The position numbers and the translations under genes are program-made. The notes beneath the pieces were generated by a model. That model saw nothing but the letters and a program-made list of their open reading frames with translations, was not told where the DNA came from and ran no database searches. Source: Symbiodinium natans (Eukaryota > Sar > Dinophyceae > Suessiales > Symbiodiniaceae). From it: 64,000 nucleotides of DNA. Positions 33,124 through 45,243 of this stretch are shown in pieces (within the stretch, counting starts at the first letter, position 1; each line of letters starts with the position of its first letter). The stretch is taken from positions 389,001-453,000 of the forward strand of contig CAJNDS010001112.1 in the NCBI GenBank assembly GCA_905221605.1, in the 5' to 3' direction.

Positions 33124-33690
33124 AAACAGGAACCGTTTGGGGTCCTCTCCTCAGAAAAAAAAGTCACGCGCTTGGCTGGACTGGTGTCACGCAGTTGGGC
33201 CCGTGGTCTCCCATGGTCTCCGATTATGAGCGCAATTATGGCGCAATTAAGGGCCGGGCGGGTGTCATGCGGTTTGGAGCCCGTGGTCTCCTATGGTCTC
33301 CGATCATGAGTGACAGGGCCTGGGAGGGTGTCACGCGGTTTGGGTCCGTGGTCTCCCGCCCCCGATTATGAGCGCAATTAGGGTCGGGAGGGTGTTGAGA
33401 GCACTCGAAGGCCGGGCGGGTGTCCCGCGGTTTGCTTTCCGAGCATGAGAGCAATTGAGGCCGGGTGGGGGGTCACGCAGTTTGGGTCCGTGGTCTCCCA
33501 CGGTTTCCGATCATGAGCGACAGGGGTTGGGAGGGTGTCACGCGGTTTGGGTCCGTGGTCTCCCATGCTCTCCGATCATGAGAGCATACCGTGATCTCTC
33601 CGATCATGAGTGACAGGGGGTTGGGACGGTGTCACGTGGTTTGGCCCATGCTCTCCGATCACGCGAGCAAGTGGGGCCGGGTGGGTGTCA
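33124..33690 (+). repeat. Satellite array, left arm of a large inverted structure
   Basis: Irregular units of about 70-110 bp built from GTGTCACGCGGTTTGGGTCC, GTGGTCTCCCATGGTCTCCG and ATCATGAG plus a variable GGG.GGGAG spacer. The unit strand is opposite to that of the array at 37790-38760. The outer flank (AACAGGAACCGTTTGGGG, then CTCTCCTCAGAAAAAA) is also inverted at 38757-38813. Confidence 0.9.
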
Positions 33691-33799
33691 CAGCTCTCCT
33701 TCTTCTTATGCAAACAACAGGGAAGATAAATCGAGGAATTCATAAACGAAGACAAACACAGACTTCAACACTTCTTGGTGGCCAAAACACCAATCTTTT

Positions 33800-34340
33800 C
33801 AGTTTTGGATTTGTTTTGATCTGTTTACACGCTGTAATGAAACACAGACAGCCCAATAGACATGGGCGACCGGAGGCTGCAAGAATACCTTTTTCGAGGC
33901 TTGACGAATGCATTTGGTCTTACTTTGATCTTATAATATCTTATATCCGAATTTGCAATGATATTCCTTCCTATTAATATTGCTTTTTGTCAATGACGGA
34001 GAAAGAGCTGAACTCATTTATGCCCGGGCGAAGTATGCATTTGCATTTTCGTTTCTTGCGTCCGGGGCCCCTGTCTTTTCCGCACGGGGTCAGGTCTATT
34101 GTGGTTTTGCAAAGAGGCAGCTGCGCGAATGCATTTAGCCGGCCTTGAAAAATGCATTTGGGCATGTTCCTTTTCATTCGTGGCTCCTTTCGAAATTCCT
34201 GCGAAATGTCGAATATGCTGCTAGACGTGTTAGGGCCAGGGCCCGTATAGCTTTTCCTTCTTACGCAAACAACAGAAAAGAGATTATGCCGCCGAAGACC
34301 CCAAACAGCATGATTGTAGAGAAAGGGGAAACGATGTGAA
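33800..34340 (+). repeat. AATGCATTT-module, copy 1
   Basis: Contains GAAACACAGACAGCCCAATAG, CATGGGCGACCGGAGGC, CTTTTCCGCACGGGGTCAGG and GAATGCATTTAGCCGGCC. The same string of words appears in direct orientation at 37283-37400 and 38900-39260, and inverted at 34390-35100. Confidence 0.8.
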
Positions 34341-34389
34341 ACAACAACGCGACATAAATCTCGACAGGCGTTTAACGTTACCCGAACCC

Positions 34390-35100
34390 ATGAGCCAGAA
34401 CCCAAAACCATAGAAATGTTTCATGCCTCTCTTGGCCCGAATACCGCAGAACATGTTCAGATGCAGTATTGGGGAAATACATTTTTCGTCGCCCGAAAAA
34501 TGCACTTGGCACAGGTTCCTGTCGCGTTGAAGTGTGTTTTCGTCCTTGTTCTTGAGTTCTTCGACTTCTCTTTTCTTTTGTTTGCATAGGACCTAGGAAG
34601 GAAGAGCTATAAGAGCCCTAACACGTCTAGCAACATTTTCGATGTTGCATTTTCGAGGGCCCCCTATATTGCATTCGCTAGCTGCCTCTTCCCAAAACCA
34701 GAGTAGACCTGACCCCCACGCGGACAAGACAAAGGCCCCAGACGCAGATAATGACCAAAACACAAATGCACTTTTCGCCCGTACATAAATTCATTCAGCT
34801 CTTTCTTCCTTTTGAAAAATGCAAAAGGAAAGAGTATCATTACAAATGTGGAAAGCAAGACCAAAGCAAGACCAAAGCAAGACCAAATTCATTCTTCTGG
34901 CCTCGAAAAATGCATTCGCGCAGCCTCTGGTCGCCCACGTCTGGGGTTGTCTGTGTTTCACTACAGCGTGTTTAAACAAATAAAAAAACCACATCCAAAA
35001 ACATAAGTAGATGGGTGTTTTGCGTCCAACCACGATCCCACATGCATCCCGGGGCATGCCAAATGCATTTGCCAACGGTTTCCCGTCGCGTTGAAGTCTG
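34390..35100 (-). repeat. AATGCATTT-module, inverted copies
   Basis: The reverse complement reads as the module: for example TTTCATGCCTCTCTTGGCCC at 34418 is the inverse of 39126-39150, and CCTGACCCCCACGCGGACAA at about 34709 is the inverse of the CCGCACGGGGTCAGG word. It faces copy 1, forming a smaller inverted pair within the larger one. Confidence 0.75.
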
Positions 35101-35149
35101 CATAAGACCTAGGACCTAGGAAGGAAGAGCAAGAAGAAAAAAGGAGGCT

Positions 35150-35530
35150 ATTTGAACGCGTTCGCTCCCCCCCTCCCCCGGCCTTTTCTTCATCCCAAAA
35201 AAAAGGATGCTATTTGAAGACGCTCGCTCCCCAGCCCTCCCGAAGAGGCCTTCTCTTCACCCCAAAAGGGATGCTATTTAAACGCTCGCTCCCCAGCCCT
35301 CCCCCCGAAGAGGCCTTCTCTTCACACAAAAGGGGTGCTGCTTGAATGCGCTCGCTCCCCAGCCCTCCCCCCCGAAGAGGCCTTCTCTTCACCCCAAAAG
35401 GGATGCTATTTGAACGCGCTCGCTGCCCAGCCCTCCTCCCGAAGAGGCCTTCTCTTCACCCCAAAAGGGATGCTATTTGAACACGCTCGCTCCCCAGCCT
35501 TCCCGAAGAGGCCTTCTCTTCCGGAAAGGC
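35150..35530 (+). repeat. ~62-bp tandem repeat, about six units
   Basis: The unit consists of GATGCTATTTGAACGCGCTC, GCTCCCCAGCCCTCC and CGAAGAGGCCTTCTCTTCACC followed by CCAAAAGG. Units vary by a few indels. Both strands give short open frames only because the unit lacks stops. Confidence 0.9.
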
Positions 35531-35559
35531 CATCGAAAAAATTATTTCCCAGTCAAAAA

Positions 35560-35785
35560 AAACTTTTTTGCACATTCTAAAAAAACTTTACAAAATTCAA
35601 GAAAAACTTTTTCCCAATCAACAAAAACTTTCCGTGGGTGCCTACAAGAGATCTAGAATCTATTGGAGTAAGACTGCACCATCTAAAAAAACTTTCCAAA
35701 AATCAAAAAACTTTTTGCCAATAAAAAACTTTCCTTGGGTGTTTACAAGAGATCTAGAATCTGTTGGAGAAAGCTTGACACATCA
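35560..35785 (+). repeat. A-rich duplication with AACTTT words
   Basis: Two copies of a roughly 90-bp segment ending TACAAGAGATCTAGAATCT (about 35645 and 35742), each preceded by several AAAAACTTT words. Confidence 0.8.
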
Positions 35786-37205
35786 AAAATCTTTAATATA
35801 TACTATATATACTATACATATATACTATAGATATATATTATGTATATATATATATAGTATGTAATATATATATATATACATTATATATATATACTATATG
35901 TATATACTATATGTATATACTATATGTATATACTATATGTATATACTATATGTATATACTATATGTAGATACTATATGTAGATACTATATGTATATACTA
36001 TATCTATATACTATATGTATATACTATATGTATATATACTATATATACTACATATACTATATCTTCTCTGTATACTATATATACTAGCAACTCTATGTAT
36101 ACTATATATACTATCTACTCTATATGTACTATATATACTTTTTATACCATAAATGCATATACAAAATACATACTATATATATATAGATTATATACCATAC
36201 ATATATAATATACATATGTCAGTATATACACTATAATATATACTGTATATATATAGTATATTATATATATAACACATATGTAATATATAAATCTATATAA
36301 TAAAAAAACATATCGCGTAAGCATTGGCATGCTTGTTGTTCTTGTTGTTCTGTCCTCGTGTGCGAAACTTAAAAAAGGCGGGGGGGTTGGGGGGGGCGCA
36401 GCCCCCCCATTTGCAAACACACTGCTCGCGTGATGGGTTTCAACAAGAATGATATGCGTCAAGTACATATAGTATACATATAATATAAAATAAGAAAAAA
36501 ATGATGTGTAGCATATATAAATAAATATAGTATATATAGTATATAATATATATATATAGTATATATAATATAAAGTATATAATATATATAAATATAATAT
36601 ATATATATGTATATTATATACATATATAAATAAATATAGTATATATAGTATATAATATATATATATAGTATATATAATATAAAGTATATATATATATATA
36701 TAATATATATATATGTATATATATATGTATATTATATACTAGATATATAGTATATATATATATAGTATATATATATATATATAGTATATATAGATATATA
36801 GTATATATAATATATATGGTAGTATATATAGTAGTATATATATTATATATAGAGTATATTAGTATATATAGTATATATAATATATAATATAGTATATCTC
36901 AATATAGTATATAGTATATTATATATTATAGTATATATAGCATATAGTCTATATATATAGTATATATATAGTATATATATATATATATATAGTATATAGT
37001 ATATATATATATAATATATATATAGTATATATATATAGTTTATATATAGTAAATATATAGTGTATATATATATATATAGAGTATATATATATACTACATA
37101 TATATATATAGTGTATATATATATAGTATATATACTATATACTATATAGCATATACAGAAGACATATATATATATATACAGTTTATAATATCTTTATATA
37201 TACAC
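35786..37205. repeat. 1.4-kb AT microsatellite (TATATAGTA-type)
   Basis: Almost pure A/T dominated by (TA)n, TATATAGTA and TATATGTATATACTA units. One non-AT island (about 36300-36475) with a G/C-rich GGGGGGTTGGGGGGGGCGCA segment interrupts it. It sits near the middle of the inverted structure bounded by the satellite arms. Confidence 0.95.
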
Positions 37206-37276
37206 ACACCTTCCTTCCTCCTTCCTTCATTCCGTCATTCCCTCCTTCCTTCCTTCTTTCCTTCCTTCCTTCCCTC
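37205..37276 (+). repeat. (CCTT)n microsatellite
   Basis: Interrupted CCTT/CTTC repeats of about 70 bp directly after the AT tract. Confidence 0.9.
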
Positions 37277-37282
37277 CTGAAA

Positions 37283-37400
37283 AGAGGCAGCTACGGCTAC
37301 GCGAATGCATTTAGCCGGCCTTGATCATGCATTTGGGCATGTTCCTGTTGATTCAGGGCCCCTTTCAGAATTCCTGCCAAACGTCGACAATGCTGTGTTA
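37283..37400 (+). repeat. AATGCATTT-module, copy 2 (partial)
   Basis: GAATGCATTTAGCCGGCCTT and GCATTTGGGCATGTTCCT match 34130-34170 in the same orientation. Only the second half of the module is present. Confidence 0.85.
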
Positions 37401-37789
37401 GGGCTCGTAAAGCTGTTCTTACCGCCCTGCCGAAAGCCTGCGAGGCGTCTCGGGAGTGGCCCTCCAGGGAGTTTGGGGAGCATTTTGGGGGATTCTGTTC
37501 TCTACTTGCTCACAGTCAGTCGCGAATGAGTTTCAACGAAACCAGGTCATCAGTCAGTTGGGCGACTAGTACCCCACTGGGCCACGTTGCCTGCATCAAG
37601 TCTTCAGGGTTCTCAAAATGAGCCTGAGAACGCGCTGGTTAACTGGGCGCCGCCTGCCCGGGGGCCAACATGTTGCTTGAGACGCAGAACCGGGCCAAAG
37701 GATTTTCAGAGTCTGTGAGCTCCAACATGTTAAGCTTGAGACGCAGATTCGGGCCAAAGATGTTGTGAAAGCCCCTGTTAAACCGGATC

Positions 37790-38813
37790 CTCGCGTGCTC
37801 GTGACCGGAGACTATGGGGGACCACCACGCGATACCGCGCTAATGAGCGGAGACCATAGGCGACCACCATGATTACCATGGGAGACCACGGACCCGAACC
37901 GCGTGACACCCAGCCGGCCCCATTGCACTCATGATCGGAGACCCTGGAACCGTGTGACACCCGCCCGACCCCTGTCGCTCATGATCGGACCATGGGAGAC
38001 CACGGACCCGAACTGTGTGATAGTTGTTCAACCCCTGTCGCTCATGATCGGACCATGGGAGACCACGGACTCCAACCGCGTGACAGCCGCCCAATCCCTG
38101 TCGCTCACGATCGGAGACCCTGGGAGACCACGGACCCGAACTGCGTGACACCCAGCCGACCCAGCCGGCCCATTGCGCGCATGATCGGAGACCATGGGAG
38201 ACCACGGACCCGAACCGCGTGACACCCGCCCAACTCCTGTCGCTCATGATGCGGACCCGGACTGCGTGACACCCGCCCAACCCCTGTCGCTCATGATCGG
38301 AGACCATGGGAGACCATGGAACCGAACCGCGTGACACCCGCCCAACCACTGTCGCTTATGATCGGAGACCATAGGAGACCACGGGCCCGAACTGCGTGAC
38401 ACCCAGTCGGCCCCATATTTCGCTCATCATCGGAGACCATGGGAGACGACGGACCCGAACCGTGTGACACCCGCCCAACCCCTGTCGCTCACGATCGGAG
38501 ACCATGGGAGACCACAGACCGAACCGCGTGACACCCAGCCGGCCCCACAGACCGCCGGCCCCATTGCACTCATGATTGGAGACCATGGGAGACCACGGAC
38601 CCGAACCGCGTGACACCTGCCCAAACCCTGTCGCTCATAATCGGAGACCATGGGAGACCACGGACCCGAACCGCGTGACACCCAGCCGGCCCGCCCCATT
38701 GCGCTCATGATCGGAGACCATGGGAGACCACGGGCCCGAAGCGCGTGACGCCCATCTGGCCAAGCACGTGACACTTTTTTCTGAGGAGAGGGCCCCAAAC
38801 GTTTCCTGTTTCC
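37790..38813 (-). repeat. Satellite array, right arm of the inverted structure
   Basis: Eleven or more units, each with TCATGATCGGAGACCATGGG, AGACCACGGACCCGAAC and CGCGTGACACCC, followed by either CGCCCAACCCCTGTCGC or AGCCGGCCC. These two spacer types alternate irregularly. The array and its outer flank (to 38813) are the reverse complement of 33124-33690. Confidence 0.92.
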
Positions 38814-38899
38814 AAATGCATTTTTCGGGCAAGGAAAATGCATTTGGCATGCCCGGAGATGCATGTGGGGTCCTGGATGGTCGCAAAAACCTATGTATT

Positions 38900-39260
38900 T
38901 ATTTTTGGATTTAGTTTTGATTTGCTTCGCTGTAACGAAACACAGACAATCCATTTGACATGGGCGACCGGAGGCTTCGCGAATGCATTTTGCCAGGCCC
39001 GAAGAATGCTTGCGGTCTTGCTTTCCTGTCTTTTCCGCACGGGGTCAGGCCTATCGTGGTATTGGTTAACAGATGTGCATATGCATTTAGCCAGTCTCCA
39101 AAAATGCATGTGGGCATGTTCTTTTGTATTCGGGCCAAGAAAGGCATGAAACATGTCTATGTCTTCGTGTTCTGACTCATGGTGACCTACGTATTAAGGG
39201 GCCAGCACTGAAGTTTAGGACAACCCTAAATGCCTGTCGAGTTTTATGTCCCATTGTTGT
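38900..39260 (+). repeat. AATGCATTT-module, copy 3
   Basis: Shares GAAACACAGACAATCCATTT, CATGGGCGACCGGAGGCTTC, CTTTTCCGCACGGGGTCAGG and GGGCCAAGAAAGGCATGAAAC with the copies in 33.8-35.1 kb. It lies just outside the right satellite arm, while copy 1 lies just inside the left arm. Confidence 0.85.
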
Positions 39261-39408
39261 TTCACGCCGTTTTCACTTTCTTTACAATCTTACTGTTTGG
39301 GGTCTTCGCCCGCATAATTTGAGATGGTGTTGAGTGTTGGGATGGTTTTATGGCCACTGCGGCTTTCTTAGCGGTTGGCTAGTCCGCTGTGCCCTCATCC
39401 GCACGTTG

Positions 39409-39538
<130 letters not shown>

Positions 39539-39655
39539 GGGTGCCAAACAGCGCGACGGAGACTGGTTTTGAAAAGGCTGACCTGCAACCCAGAGAGCCG
39601 CGAGCCCAGCACCCAAAACCAGAACCCAAACCCATCCCACCCACACATCCTCCGG

Positions 39656-39850
39656 GATCGCGTGGTTTCCTGACTCGCGTAGTTTCCTGTCGCGTGAAGG
39701 TGGGTTCATGCATCGGGCAGTTTGCTGAGTCGCCTGGTTTCCTGAATCCTGTCCTGACTCGCCCAGTTTCCTGAATCGCCCAGTTTCCTGAATCCTGGTT
39801 TCCTGAAGCCTTGTTTCCTGAATAGCGGCCAGTTTCTGAACCGTACGGTC
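39656..39850 (+). repeat. Degenerate repeat of GTTTCCTGAATCG words
   Basis: At least eight words of the form (A/G)GTTTCCTGA(A/C)TC(G/C) at irregular 14-30 bp spacing. Related TTGCTGAATCG words flank the telomere-like array near 17.9 kb. Confidence 0.75.
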
Positions 39851-41919
39851 TGCTGGTTCCTAAAGATCATGGCTCGATGGCATCGAACTTGGCAGCAACC
39901 AAGTTGAGAAACAGCGGGAACCCCCATAGCCCTACTTGTAGGGAACCTTCTCATGTTTGCGAACGGCGCAGTCTGCTCAAACGCAAAACATGCGTAGCAG
40001 CATGAAACAAGATGAAACAATGCCGATTGATGCTGCGCAGGTCGATACACCACCACAGGGCCTTGTCTCCCAGGGCAAGCAGCCGAGCGAACCCTGGCCG
40101 TCAAGTGCTGTCAAGCCTAGACATCCAACAATACGCGCGAGTCCGAGCAACTGCAAGATGATCACACGGCTAGCTTTGCTCCCAACAACGCTGCCTTCGT
40201 GTGAAGCTGTGAGCGGTGCCTCAAGGCAGACAGTTTAAGGATCTCCTATTTGTAGAAAGGCTTTGGCATCTCGCACTATAGTAAGCATGTGAGGTTGCTA
40301 TTGCTCCTATCGGCAAAAGGACATCCAACATATACACTCACCAACGTAAGGGACCCATAATATTCACCAAAAACACCCTATGTCATGTGTGTACATGTGC
40401 ATTGTCTGCATTGCACAATGGAATTCCAGGATGCTATGCCGAGGCCTGGACAAGGCATCAGCACCGCACCAAACATGTGGATCTCAAGCTGCAATATGCT
40501 GCAATGCCTGGAAAGCACACGCTGCAAACATGCTTCTAACTAAACCCTAAACCCTAAACTGCAGTCTGCAGCCAATAAAGCCACGTGCCAGGTCTGCTCT
40601 TTCGGCTTGAGGGGGTCAGGGATGACCACGCAATTCAGAAAAGCGCTTGGGACAGCGCTTTGTTGAGTCGAGGCTTGCAGAGAATCAGGCAAAAATGCAC
40701 GGAGTGCTGAAGCTCTCACGTGATGTTTCGTGTAGGTCTAGGTCACCCAGGAACTAATTACAGTGCATCCAAGGATCAGCGACGCAAGATCTCTAGCATC
40801 CTTTTCACTGCATGTTGAAGCCAGATTCTGAGCAGCTGGTGTGTGCAAGAAGGTTTGTCCCCCCCGCGTTTGCTGTGGGCTTTGGTTGGGGGAGAGTACC
40901 ACATCGCATCCCACCACGGGGGGGTATTCTGCGGGGTGCGGTGTTGGGTCCTCCGCGGACTGACAGTGAAACGGGACGTCATGGGATGTGATGGGGTGGA
41001 CTTGGGTGTTCGATAACAACAGACTCCGAAAAACTTGCGTTCTTCACTTCCAGGAACACTGGCACCACAGCACCGGAAACCCGATAGCAATGCGGCACAG
41101 GGCTTAAAGTGTGCCTACGTCGGCTTCGAGCCATCTAAGCCTGCAGTGACACTGCACCTTCAGCCGAACTTCTGCCAGGTCACAGCTTCTCAGAGCAAAG
41201 CCGACAGGCTCCTCCCAAGAGAGCTTTGAGTGCCTTTCGCGTGCCTCTGCGATAACTGAAGATCTTCGCCTCGGCTTCCTGCCGAGAAGCGTCTGGAACA
41301 AGCAGACCCGGATCGGGCCAACCCAACCCTTCCCCCCAAGCAAAATTTTTGCGGCGACCCCCCCCCTCCCCTCCCTGTGGGACCCCCCCGATGGCTTGGG
41401 GCAGCTGCAAACCGATGCTGTGGAGGTGCCTGTCGTCAGCGCCTCAAAGCGCACCCCCCCAACCCCCCCCACCCCCGCCCACCCCCCACCTCCCCACCCT
41501 TCCCGCACCACACGCCTGTTCTTTTTTGCTCGATGCTCTGGGCCGGCCCGGCTGCCGAGGCCGAGGCGGCGCGAGCCTTTACAATTACGGCTGCGCCCAA
41601 GGCGTCTGAAGCTCCGACCAGGGAAGAGCTTCGAGATGATGGAGGAGGCGCCTCGCTGTGCGGAGCGGGTTTCAGGTTTAGGTTTTGGGGTTTGGGGCTT
41701 AGGGCTTTGGAGTTTGGAGTTTACGGATTAGGGCCCAAGTCTAGGGTCTTCGGACTGATTCTTCAGAGACGCTTAATCCTGGTACCCTATGAACCCATGT
41801 ATACATATGGTCACCCCCCATGACAGACACTGGTCTCGAAAGCACTGTAATTGGCGATTAAAACACGACTTTTCCGAGAATCCAAAACCGAGGGGTACCG
41901 ATCTCTCCGGGACAGCAGC
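39851..41919. other. Mostly non-coding region
   Basis: No recognised gene. Minus-strand frames at 40738-41090 and 41104-41511 are mildly protein-like; the latter contains KPRRRSSVIAEARERHSKLS. Short telomere-like words occur at 40538-40558. C-rich runs near 41355-41510 create spurious proline-rich frames. Confidence 0.35.
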
Positions 41920-42076
41920 CCCAAAACCAAAAAACAAAAAAACAAAAAACCAAACCCCCGGAGAGAACCTCAGAACTCGTTTTGGTTTTTAAGGTTTTTG
42001 TTTTTTGGTTTTTTGGTTTTTTTGTTTTTTTGTTTTTTTTGTTTTTTTTTTTTTTGGCTTTTTGGTTTTTTGGTGG
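41920..42076. repeat. Facing (CA6-7)n and (GT6-9)n tracts
   Basis: CCAAAAAACAAAAAAACAAA at about 41928-41953 faces a longer T-rich tract (about 41985-42073) made of GTTTTTTGGTTTTTTGG and GTTTTTTTT units. The two are complementary and could form a long hairpin. Confidence 0.85.
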
Positions 42077-43130
42077 CCCCTGCTGAGCAGATAACAACCA
42101 TTTAGTGAGAAGTAGAGAGAGCATCCCGAGCCGCAGGCTGGGACAAGCCTACCCCCCCTTTCCCAATAAGCAACACATTCACAATGTGAAGAGGGGTAGA
42201 AAGTATCTCTATTTTCGAGATGTTGAGGTTGGAAGCAACAGTTTAAACTAGGGTAAGTTCGCAAAATCAAGAGCATTTATATTCAAGTTCGGATCATGAT
42301 GTCAATGGAAATGCTATTGGTTACTGTTAAGTTAGGCGAGGTCAATCGCTATGGAACACACATACTAAAAATATATAGCTAGGTTTCGAACACTTAGCTA
42401 AGAAAATGAAACGCCAAAGGCTCATCAAAATTAACTCAACTTGATGATGGCAGTGTGCTAGTCGTTTGCTTGCAAAAGCATACAGTGAACGTCGTCTCCA
42501 TTCTTGCATGAACAGCCCTTATAGAGGTATACACTTAATGATTGTACTAGCCTCCCTAAAGAAAAAGTGAACATGTAGACCGTCTTTTGAGAAACATATT
42601 GGAGGCCAGTTGTGTTCCTCGAAATAACAACTATATTGGCTTAAGCATGGCCAGGGCGCCCTAAAAGAGAATGAAGGACAGTTATTGGGATAACGGATGG
42701 GCCAATTGATTCGGCACCCGGTAAGGAAATTTTATTCTCGTTGCCATTGTATTTCAAGGAAGATCTCTGGCCCTACCAGAAGAAACCATTGTTACTTAAC
42801 TAGTCCTAACAATTATGTTGTGGCACCGGTTGCGCTACATCCTCTTCCAACATTCCCAGTCACTCCAGCTATATGACTTTGGAATGATTGTTGACGCCCC
42901 TTATGTTAACCTAATTATACGAACCATTTGCATGTTAAATTGCGGTGGGGCTTCCAATATTCCATACCTGTTTAAGTAGCTTAGGGACGAACAGCGACCT
43001 CCGAAGTATGCCCACCATTCAGTTGTTTTCTTAGTTTTTTTTTGGGAAGGGAGGGGGGAGACAATTTCTAATTCATCAAGGCATAGCCCTACAAGGTCTG
43101 TCCTACGGCTATACTAATTGTTCAAGAATA
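42077..43130. other. AT-richer unique stretch without ORFs
   Basis: About 1 kb of lower-GC, low-repeat DNA in which no sizeable open frame appears on either strand. Its base composition differs from the neighbouring GC-rich and telomere-like DNA. I see no gene or RNA in it; it could be intron or degraded DNA of different origin. Confidence 0.4.
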
Positions 43131-43520
43131 TATTTATATAGCCCTAAGGTTCAGGGGTTTAGGCTTCTCCTGGGTGTTTTCTAGCCTTAAGCCCTCTTTC
43201 CTAAACCTGACTGGCCTACAAAATCTAGAACAACCCCAGTCCCTGGGGTCCCTGAAACCCTCTGCAGGGTTTTGGTTTAGGGGTTTAGGCTTCTCGGGCT
43301 TTTGGGATTGTAGCGCCCAGCAGGTTGACAATACAAACCCTAAAAACCCCGAAGCCCCTAAAACCCTAAAAGCCCTGGCAACCATATAGAAGCAAAATTC
43401 ACCATGGTGGTCGAAAGGAGGCACTTTGGAACACAGTCTGCGTTCAAAGCTGACACCCTTCGACGTGTTGCAAGCTTAAGACTTCCTTACATTCCGAATT
43501 GAGCTTCGCTCCCTGAGGCC

Positions 43521-43700
43521 TTGGTCAACGCGGCTTCCGCGGACACTTCATCGCCTGTCAGCACAAGGGGCGCTTCCTTGCGGATTCAAGACACAAGAAG
43601 AAAACAGTACAAAAACGAAGCCGGGAGTGAACCCTGCAAGCTCCTTTGCCATGGCGAAGTCGCAGACTGCACCTTTGCGCACTTAAGCTACAAGCCCCCA
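43521..43700 (+). pseudogene. Possible CCCH zinc-finger remnant
   Basis: The frame reads YKNEAGSEPCKLLCHGEVAD followed by CTFAHLSY. The end C-x3-H in CTFAH and the preceding CKLLCHG resemble a C-x-C-x-C-x3-H finger of RNA-binding proteins, but the spacing (C-x3-C-x6-C-x3-H) is not canonical. It may be a degraded exon; telomere-like DNA lies on either side. Confidence 0.25.
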
Positions 43701-43930
43701 CCATTTTCCGACTTAGTTGACTGGTCTTTAGAATGTCCGGAATGCTGGGCCTTGTTGTCAAGATGAAAGCCATCAAGTCGGATCCGCAGGGCCAAGGCAT
43801 CCTCACAGCGAAGGCAGTGAAAGAAGACCCGAAAAATCCCGAAAACAAACAATTATGTCTAATCCGCCGAGGCCTGGAGCAGCTCCAGCTGCGGACGATG
43901 CACCGGGACAAGGGGGGGTTTGGGAACCTC

Positions 43931-44346
43931 ATCCGACTCTCACCACTACACTGATACTCTACTCTGATGGAGTGCTGCTCCTGCAGCTGGAATGGCTGGT
44001 TGTACCGAGCCAAACTACCTTCACTGGGGTTTTGTAAGGTCACTCTTCTTGCAAGCGTTGCCAGTTGTCTAGAAGAGGCAAACACCCGAGGCCGGCAGTA
44101 GAACCTGAAGACTGCGCACCCAAACCCTGAAACCTTAAGCCGAAACTTTAATCCTCACCCCAAAGCTCGAAACCCTAAACTGCTTAACCCCCCCCCTCCC
44201 CAAACTTCCTCAACCCTAAACGGGAAGGTTCACCTGGCGCGCATGCGAAGTCGCCGGGAGCGACAGCCAGAGGCGCCGGCGCCTGCGTCACGTAACTGTC
44301 GCTTGGCTGAAGCTTGTTTCTTCGAGGGACCAGCACCCAGCGCGCC
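43931..44346 (+). repeat. 416-bp direct duplication, copy 1
   Basis: Matches 47297-47715 in the same orientation with scattered substitutions (for example ACACCCGAGGCCGGCAGTAG against CCACCCGAGGCCGGCAGTGG). It includes a degenerate telomere-like core (AAACCCTGAAACCTTAAGCC) and ends at AGCGCGCC. Confidence 0.92.
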
Positions 44347-44567
44347 CAGAGCTTTTTCCGTAGGTCAAGTGATTAATTTTGAATCTCGAGGACCGTTTGG
44401 GGACTTAGGGCTTTTGCCGCGGCTGGAGCGCAGGCATGCGCTGCAGGCCCTGCTTAGCACGTGCTGCTGCTGCATTTTCCTTAGCGCGGTATTAGTTCAG
44501 TGCTCACGGAACTTGTCCGGTGACACTACCGTCAGGTGTCTTGGACAACGCGGGCGACTTGGGCGAC

Positions 44568-45243
44568 TTAACCACCCCCACGGCTTGCTCGGCGTGCTAC
44601 CGGCTGCAGCTGCAGGCATCTCTCGAGAGCGACCTCACGCAGGTCCTCGCCAAATTCCACCATATCATCAAACTGAGCGCTCTTCGCGAATTCATCGTCT
44701 AAGCGCTCCAGGGACACGGGCTGCTTGCAAATGGTCCGGAGCGCGGGCACTTTGGCCCTAAGGAGGACGGTGGCGTCACCAGGACCCGGGGCGCCAAGTG
44801 ACCACCACATAGGACAAGACCTCCCGGCACAGCTCCGGGTTCGCTGCATGCAATTGGACAAGGTCCTCCTTGGTCATAAAAGGTTTGTATCATTGCCTCT
44901 TGTGAATTAGTGACAGCTCCGCCATGTCCACTTGGCGATCGACCTGTGGCAGCAGGTCTCTGCCCGTCGCCATCTCTTCTGGTGGTGTAGCTGCAACTGT
45001 AGCCGTGAAGGTAATGGCGGAGCGGGAAGAGCACCTGGCCTCATGCCAGCGCCGCGCAAACCCCAACCCATTAACTCCGAAGAGTCCGACTCGCCGACCG
45101 CAGTGGCGGCAAGCGGCCCTTTCGCAGGGCCTCATGGCGCGCAGAATCTCCCCCCAACTGAGTGGAACTATACATGGAACTCGTCGTGCCTCTACTACGC
45201 AAGAACCCCTTGGAATCTTGGCTTCAGGGTGGCTGGCCCACAC
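44568..45243 (-). pseudogene. Exon-like minus-strand coding scraps, unrecognised
   Basis: Successive minus-strand frames read PPEEMATGRDLLPQVDRQVD then MAELSLIHKRQ-stop; MTKEDLVQLHAANPELCREV then LSYVVVTW; and VSLERLDDEFAKSAQFDDM then VEFGEDLREVALERCLQL. All are helical and protein-like, adjacent and in the same direction, but in different frames. This fits one gene broken by indels or short introns. No family recognised. Confidence 0.35.

Noticed and set aside
33124-33690. CRISPR-like or coding interpretation of the spaced satellite units
   Set aside because: Spacers are themselves repeated and of irregular length; open frames exist on both strands only because the unit lacks stops.
35150-35530. 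CRISPR-like array
   Set aside because: The units are contiguous 62-bp tandem repeats without unique spacers, in eukaryotic DNA.
36142-36468. Open frame of Tyr/Ile runs in the AT tract
   Set aside because: It is a by-product of (TA)n microsatellite sequence with no other coding signal.
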